From: a virus
Reading direction: 5' to 3' (one strand)
Virus record (IMG/VR): IMGVR_UViG_3300032294_001716
Location: 1 to 34,627 of that record
Length of the DNA: 34,627 nt
Shown here: positions 30,667 to 34,627 of the stretch, piece by piece
Layout: the number at the start of each line of letters is the position of its first letter
Position numbering within the stretch: the first letter of the stretch is position 1
The notes under the pieces: generated by a model
What the model saw: only the letters and a program-made list of their open reading frames with translations
Database searches by the model: none
What the model was told of the DNA's origin: nothing
Made by a program: the position numbers and the translations under genes

Positions 30667-31202
30667 TTTTATTAATTTTTTTATTTATTTTTAATTTTAT
30701 TTTTTCATCAGAAACACCACCACCACCAAAAGGTAAACCATCTCCGACATATATGTTTAGTATGGCGTGTCCATTTGTAGCTTGCGTGGATGAAAATGGT
30801 GTGAGCGCATGGCCTACAGATGAGCAATCAGTTTGCCGTAGCTCCACGAGTTTAAGAGGTTCCTTGATTTGGCAAGTCCCACGTGACCACGACGGCGCGC
30901 CATTTGTAGCGGAAGAAGCTCCGCATGTAGTAGATGCCTTTCTAGGTAAAAGTATTGGTGAGGTAGAACAGCTTATAGACCGCAAAGAGTTAGCAGTAAA
31001 CCAGAAGTTTGGCTTTATGGGTAACACGCTGTTAATGTATGCGGTATTGAAAGACCGCAAAGACTTATGCCAATTATTACTGAACAAGAATGCGGATCTA
31101 ACCGTACGCAATAACCACAACTTAAACGCTTTACAGTGGGCTAAGATAAACGGCAGCCATAAAGATATTGTAAAACTGCTTATTGAAAAAGGAGCAGTTT
31201 AA
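30663..31202 (+). CDS. Exported ankyrin-repeat protein, 179 aa
   Basis: Residues 1-16 (MILLIFLFIFNFIFSS) form a hydrophobic signal peptide or anchor; a Pro-rich linker (ETPPPPKGKPSPT) follows. The middle (about 30-95) holds four Cys residues (36, 41, 58 and one further if misassigned), VSAWPTDEQSVCRSSTSLRG and LIWQVPRDHDGAPFV. Two ankyrin repeats end the protein: GNTLLMYAVLKDRKDLCQLL at about 119-151 and LNALQWAKINGSHKDIVKLL at about 152-179. Such proteins bind other proteins and are often host-interaction factors in intracellular bacteria. Starts inside the terminase stop. The leader has no clear lipobox. A cargo (moron) gene is the likely nature. Confidence 0.82.
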   Translation: MILLIFLFIFNFIFSSETPPPPKGKPSPTYMFSMACPFVACVDENGVSAWPTDEQSVCRSSTSLRGSLIWQVPRDHDGAPFVAEEAPHVVDAFLGKSIGEVEQLIDRKELAVNQKFGFMGNTLLMYAVLKDRKDLCQLLLNKNADLTVRNNHNLNALQWAKINGSHKDIVKLLIEKGAV

Positions 31203-31211
31203 AAATAGACA

Positions 31212-31235
31212 CCCCTAGCAGTAAGGTACTAGGGG
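31212..31235 (+). promoter_or_regulatory. Hairpin between the two exported-protein genes
   Basis: CCCCTAG (31212-31218) / CTAGGGG (31229-31235) with a 10-nt loop. No T tract follows, so it is an RNA stability or weak pausing element. A TTGACG at about 31244 could be a -35 box for the next gene, but I see no matching -10. Confidence 0.5.
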
Positions 31236-31323
31236 CAAACAGACTTGACGAAAAAAGGGTATGAATCAATGAAAACAAAACAATCTTAGTTAACCATATT
31301 TTTTAAAAACAAGAAGGATTGAT

Positions 31324-31749
31324 ATGAAATATATTTTATTGTTATGTAGTGGTTTGATGATGTGTAGTAATGTATGCATCGGGTCGTTAGAGCAAAATAT
31401 ACGCACAATAAACAATTTTAGAGAATTTACTGATGCTTTTGCGTTATCTTGTACGATTAATTTGACTGGCTGCAAACTATCAGAAGCGCATTTAAAAAAA
31501 CTAGCCAAAACGTATTTACCTAACATTCTAAACACAGGTAAGTTCCAAAAAACTATGGTGTTTGAATCAGGTAGCACAAAAAAAATATGTTTGTTTAACG
31601 AAGAAGCTACAGTAACTATTCATGTAGTAGGCGAAAATATTTACGTGGACGTAATAGACTGTAAAGAATTTAATCCATATTTAATTGGTGCTTTTGTTGC
31701 AAATTTGTATAAAGCTGAATACTTTTCAGTGACTACAATTGTTCGATAA
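31324..31749 (+). CDS. Secreted protein with SpeD (S-adenosylmethionine decarboxylase)-like fold
   Basis: Residues 1-20 (MKYILLLCSGLMMCSNVCIG) look like a signal peptide. The remaining part follows bacterial SpeD in order: CTINLTGC near 38-45 (SpeD HxIxDLxGC), a helix, a strand, EEATVTIH near 95-102 (SpeD ESHxxIH), YVDVIDC near 108-114 (SpeD AxVDVFTC), FNPYLIGAFVANLYKAEYFS and a final R. The autocleaving Ser of SpeD aligns with Ala, and the next His with Thr, so no pyruvoyl cofactor should form; the later His and Cys are kept. It is thus a probable pseudoenzyme or repurposed fold. The match is by eye. AAGGA supports the start; a terminator follows. Confidence 0.7.
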   Translation: MKYILLLCSGLMMCSNVCIGSLEQNIRTINNFREFTDAFALSCTINLTGCKLSEAHLKKLAKTYLPNILNTGKFQKTMVFESGSTKKICLFNEEATVTIHVVGENIYVDVIDCKEFNPYLIGAFVANLYKAEYFSVTTIVR

Positions 31750-31774
31750 TAAAGCATAATTTTTAAAAAAATTT

Positions 31775-31800
31775 AAAAGAGGCTTAAATGGCCTCTTTTT
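31775..31800 (+). terminator. Intrinsic terminator after the exported-protein genes
   Basis: AAAAGAGGC (31775-31783) / GCCTCTTTT (31791-31799), 7-nt loop, T run to about 31802. It isolates terminase plus cargo genes from the portal gene. Between it and 31905 I see only AT-rich DNA with a small ATAATA/TATTAT repeat; no clear promoter. Confidence 0.88.
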
Positions 31801-31905
31801 TATTGAAGTAGTTTTTTGTTGTCAGATGTTGAAGTATAGTTAGTTACTTATGTTTTTTTGTAATAATAAACTATTATAAATAACAAAATTCTTAGGAGAT
31901 AAGTA

Positions 31906-33978
31906 ATGTTAATGCGACAACCTGAATATCTACCTGATGATTACGGCGCTATTAAAAAAAAAATTGATAGTGATTACAGTGCAAATCAGGCTATTTGGCA
32001 AGTATATTGGACGGAAGCAACGTTAGACACCAGACTTGAGGCAGGTGATTCCAGTCTTATGGCTGACTTAAATCAGCAGTTACCAAACAACAACCGTGGT
32101 AATTTTTATTTCAATCGTGTGCGGCCTATCTGCAACATGGTTTCTGGATTCCAAAGACGTAACCGCAAATCTACAATAGTTGTGCCATTAGAAAATGGTG
32201 ACCAACAAACAGCTGACCAGCTAACAAAAATATTATTACATATCTACAAACGTGAAGGCGTATATGAAACTATATCAGATGCCTTTCACCAAGGTGCTTG
32301 TATAGCTGGTATGAACTTATTGCAAGTTTATATGGACTACAGCAAAGATCCTGTTAACGGTGATATCAAAGTAGACAACTGTTCATATAATAGTTTTTTT
32401 ATAGATCCTTACTTTAGAAAGCCAGATTTATCAGATTGTTCATTTGTATGGCGTCGTTCATATTTATCTCACACGGCTGCAGCAGCTTTGATACCTGACA
32501 AGTATGATGAGATTATGGCCTTGCAAGGTAATCCTACAGGAACGGGTCGCGACGGTCGTTTTCAATACATGCCTGAGTCATACGGTCAGACGCAACAAAA
32601 TCGTTTAGCATACGATGAATATTACTACCGTGATTATCGCAAGCAAAAATTACTTGTAGATAAAAACACAGGTGAAACACTTGAAGTTACTGGACGTGAA
32701 GAAATAGATCTTAACGAGTTTTTAGCAAACAACCCAGAAGTTACCCTTATAGAGCAAAACGTGCCGACAGTACGTATGGCTATCATGATACAAGACAAGG
32801 TGTTTTATGATGGGCCAAATAACCTTAACATCGACACCTACCCATTTGTACCAGTAATCGGTTATTATAATCCGATGATGCCTTATTTCTACAGTCGTAT
32901 ACAGGGTATTTGCCGTTCGTTAAGAGACCCACAAACACTTTTAAACCGTCGTATTGTGCTGTCAGCGGACATGTTAGAAAGTCAGGTAAACAGTGGGTTC
33001 ATCTTTAAAGAAAATGCTCCAGTTGATGTTAAACATTTATTCCAAACTGGACAAGGACGCATTATCCCGCTTAAAGAAGAAGCGGCTATGACCGACATAC
33101 AACCAATCCAACCACCACAAATACCACCTTCATTCTTTCAATTACAAGACACCTTTAGCAAAGAGCTAATGTTAGTTTCTGGTGTAAATGAAGAACTACT
33201 AGGCAGTGCCATGGACGATAAAGCAGGTATTTTATCTGCGTTAAGACAAGGTGCTGGATTGACTACCTTGCAGCCTTTGTTTGATAGGCTTGATTACTCA
33301 CAAAACTTGCTAGGTGAATTAATTATGCGTGTAGTTCAAAATAACTATACACCTGGAAAGGTTAGAAGCATCTTAGAGGGTGAAGAGCCAGCAGGATTGT
33401 TTTATAATAAGGCGTTTGGCAAGTACCATTGTATGGTTGAGGCTGGATTTAACACAGAGTCACAAAAACAAATGCAATTTGCGCAACTATTACAGTTACG
33501 TGAGATGGGTGTACCGATACCTGATGAGTCATTGATTGAAGCAGCTACTATCCAAGACAAAGACAAAGTAGCAAAAGTTATGATGGATAAATTACAGATG
33601 GCTTCACAGATGCAACAAATGCAACTACAGACAGCTTTACAAAACCAACAAGCACAAACTAAATTGGCAGAAGCTAGAACAATTGCTGACCAAGGCCTTG
33701 GTTATGAACGTTTAAGCCGTATCGAAGAAAACAAAGCTCTAGCTGAAGAACGTAAAGCGGCTGCTGTTAAGGATGATCAGATGGCGTTGCTTAATTTTGC
33801 AAAAGCTATTCGTGAGCTTGAAAACATAGACATGACGCAGCTGCAAAAAATAATTGAATTGCAAAAGCTTTTATCTGTTGCAGAACAGAGTAAGATAGAG
33901 AAACAAAATCCTCCTATGGCACAGAGTGGTTCTGAGTTAGATAGAGGTGTTAACCTTGCGGAAAACCGCAGTTTCTAA
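31906..33978 (+). CDS. Portal protein (P22/phiEco32-type)
   Basis: The 690-residue product matches the large podovirus portal type: FYFNRVRPICNMVSGFQRRN near 65-84, IYKREGVYETISDAFHQGAC near 113-133, NSFFIDPYFRKPDLSDCSFV near 163-182, PFVPVIGYYNPMMPYFYSRI near 309-330, RSLRDPQTLLNRRIVLSADM near 335-354, then a long helical crown region (about 545-640) with QMQQMQLQTALQNQQAQTKL. It forms the dodecameric DNA gate and the seat for terminase and adaptor. AGGAG eight bases upstream decides the start; a second Met two codons on is possible. A small basic protein gene follows 10 bp later. Confidence 0.92.
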   Translation: MLMRQPEYLPDDYGAIKKKIDSDYSANQAIWQVYWTEATLDTRLEAGDSSLMADLNQQLPNNNRGNFYFNRVRPICNMVSGFQRRNRKSTIVVPLENGDQQTADQLTKILLHIYKREGVYETISDAFHQGACIAGMNLLQVYMDYSKDPVNGDIKVDNCSYNSFFIDPYFRKPDLSDCSFVWRRSYLSHTAAAALIPDKYDEIMALQGNPTGTGRDGRFQYMPESYGQTQQNRLAYDEYYYRDYRKQKLLVDKNTGETLEVTGREEIDLNEFLANNPEVTLIEQNVPTVRMAIMIQDKVFYDGPNNLNIDTYPFVPVIGYYNPMMPYFYSRIQGICRSLRDPQTLLNRRIVLSADMLESQVNSGFIFKENAPVDVKHLFQTGQGRIIPLKEEAAMTDIQPIQPPQIPPSFFQLQDTFSKELMLVSGVNEELLGSAMDDKAGILSALRQGAGLTTLQPLFDRLDYSQNLLGELIMRVVQNNYTPGKVRSILEGEEPAGLFYNKAFGKYHCMVEAGFNTESQKQMQFAQLLQLREMGVPIPDESLIEAATIQDKDKVAKVMMDKLQMASQMQQMQLQTALQNQQAQTKLAEARTIADQGLGYERLSRIEENKALAEERKAAAVKDDQMALLNFAKAIRELENIDMTQLQKIIELQKLLSVAEQSKIEKQNPPMAQSGSELDRGVNLAENRSF

Positions 33979-33988
33979 GGAGCCTAAT

Positions 33989-34228
33989 ATGGCAAAACGT
34001 TACCATGACAGCATGGATTTAAAAAAACAAATGAAAAAAGCTGGTTCTATGTTATCAGAAGATATGTCAGCTCCAGCTTTGTTACCACAAGGCGTGATTG
34101 ACAGATATTTTCCAGATGCTGGTTACGGCATGAGTGGTGGATACAAAGATCTATTTGGTGGTGTACAAGACCAACTTAAAATGGATCGTTCTGGTTTAAA
34201 CAAAGCATTCTCACCTAAAAAGTGGTAA
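33989..34228 (+). CDS. Small protein after the portal gene, 79 aa
   Basis: The start is set at MAKRYHDSMDL (33989), with AAGGAG eight bases before; the longer frame overlaps the portal. The product has a basic N-terminal half (DLKKQMKKAGSMLSEDMSAP), LPQGVIDRYFPDAGYGMSGG and a C-terminus SGLNKAFSPKKW. Proteins like this beside portals in environmental phages are unnamed; it may be a head-completion or DNA-associated protein. Confidence 0.78.
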   Translation: MAKRYHDSMDLKKQMKKAGSMLSEDMSAPALLPQGVIDRYFPDAGYGMSGGYKDLFGGVQDQLKMDRSGLNKAFSPKKW

Positions 34229-34232
34229 TCAA

Positions 34233-34382
34233 ATGTGCAACGCTCCACGACCAAACAAAAAAGCTATGAAAATAGCATTTAAGATTTTACGAGTACCTAA
34301 AGACATGCAACAGCGTGACGAAAAAAAGGTATCCGCTAAAAGATTAAATGAATGGTTTAGAGATAGTTCAACTGCTCAATAA
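34233..34382 (+). CDS. Tiny basic ORF, 49 aa
   Basis: ATG 34233 starts a 50-codon frame ending TAA at 34380-34382. The product begins MCNAPRPNKKAMKIAFKILR, is basic, and is followed by a GCAA terminator. Residues RVPKDMQQRDEKKVSAKRLN suggest a helical basic protein. The ribosome site is weak; translational coupling to the gene ending five bases before would explain that. Confidence 0.6.
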   Translation: MCNAPRPNKKAMKIAFKILRVPKDMQQRDEKKVSAKRLNEWFRDSSTAQ

Positions 34383-34385
34383 AAT

Positions 34386-34407
34386 AAGGGAGGGCAACCT
34401 CCCTTTT
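34386..34407 (+). terminator. Intrinsic terminator/attenuator with GCAA loop
   Basis: AAGGGAGG (34386-34393) / CCTCCCTT (34398-34405) closed by GCAA with TTTT at 34404-34407. It copies the build of the hairpin at 5110, including the position just before a strong ribosome site. Confidence 0.82.
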
Positions 34408-34418
34408 AAAAGGACGAT

Positions 34419-34627
34419 ATGCATAATGAAGTAAAAAAACATTTAATGGATGACATTGGTATGTTTAAAAAAGAAGCTGCAGAAGACAAAAAATTAATAA
34501 AAAAAATATCTGCAAAAAAAGAATACGGCAAAAAATCTAAAGACTGTGAATGTGAAGAAAACATGAAAGCAGTCAAAGTAAAAAAAACTGCAAAAGTAGC
34601 TAAGCCTAAAGTTGGTAAAAAACTTGG
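34419..34627 (+). CDS. Lysine-rich small protein, cut by the window end
   Basis: Start supported by AAGGACGAT six bases upstream. At least 69 residues: MHNEVKKHLMDDIGMFKKEA, an acidic-basic helix, a CECEE motif near residues 48-52 and a histone-like tail of Lys, Val and Ala (KAVKVKKTAKVAKPKVGKKL). Joined directly to the window start it would read on as G-F-R-S-P-stop. It resembles other basic genes near 689-1361, likely DNA-binding or packaged with DNA. Confidence 0.7.
   Translation, partial: MHNEVKKHLMDDIGMFKKEAAEDKKLIKKISAKKEYGKKSKDCECEENMKAVKVKKTAKVAKPKVGKKL

Noticed and set aside
31260-31290. Mini-ORFs MNQ and MKTKQS before the SpeD-like gene
   Set aside because: Too short to support as genes; could be a leader peptide, but no attenuator structure follows.

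Overview
The window is one dense, AT-rich block of tailed-phage DNA using the standard bacterial code. I see no integrase, excisionase or CI-like lysogeny module, no tRNA, no IS element and no CRISPR array. The virion genes (N4-gp56-type capsid protein, P22/phiEco32-type portal, adaptor of the SU10 kind, nozzle, no tape measure, no sheath) indicate a short-tailed, podovirus-like lytic phage. The host cannot be read directly. An exported ankyrin-repeat protein, an exported SpeD-like protein, two C1q-tipped fibres and low GC would fit a phage of a protist-associated or intracellular bacterium (Dependentiae-, Legionella- or Rickettsia-like), but this is inference.

Layout. (1) 1-13895, plus strand: small basic proteins (DUF6321-like, DUF5872-like), a stand-alone CHC2 zinc finger, a scaffold-like protein, then after a terminator and a three-hairpin leader the major capsid protein, two virion proteins sharing a beta module, adaptor, tail proteins, nozzle and two ejection-type proteins. 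(2) 13947-14963, minus: three small genes behind a divergent promoter; a lone plus-strand gene sits at 15132-15428. (3) 15473-21131, minus: replication and recombination: two unknown genes, a winged-helix initiator candidate, a small HTH protein, SSB, ERF annealing protein 1, a lone plus-strand gene, ERF protein 2 and two tiny overlapping membrane proteins. (4) 21208-28751, minus: a nine-gene fibre operon. (5) 28864-34627, plus: ribbon-helix-helix regulator, two tiny ORFs, large terminase, two exported cargo genes, portal and small basic proteins, the last cut by the window end.

Region 5 followed by region 1 gives the usual order terminase - portal - scaffold - capsid - tail. The window is therefore probably a circularly permuted phage genome, or nearly all of one, opened between the portal and scaffold genes. 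No DNA polymerase, helicase or endolysin is recognisable. Replication would rest on host enzymes plus phage initiator, SSB and ERF proteins, and lysis must use unrecognised genes.

The most interesting points are: a triple hairpin repeat with compensatory stem changes in the capsid leader; a secreted SpeD-like protein lacking the pyruvoyl-forming serine, next to a secreted ankyrin protein, both between terminase and portal; two different ERF proteins in one phage; a beta module repeated across three virion genes; and a divergent promoter with overlapping -35 boxes beside a ribbon-helix-helix gene.
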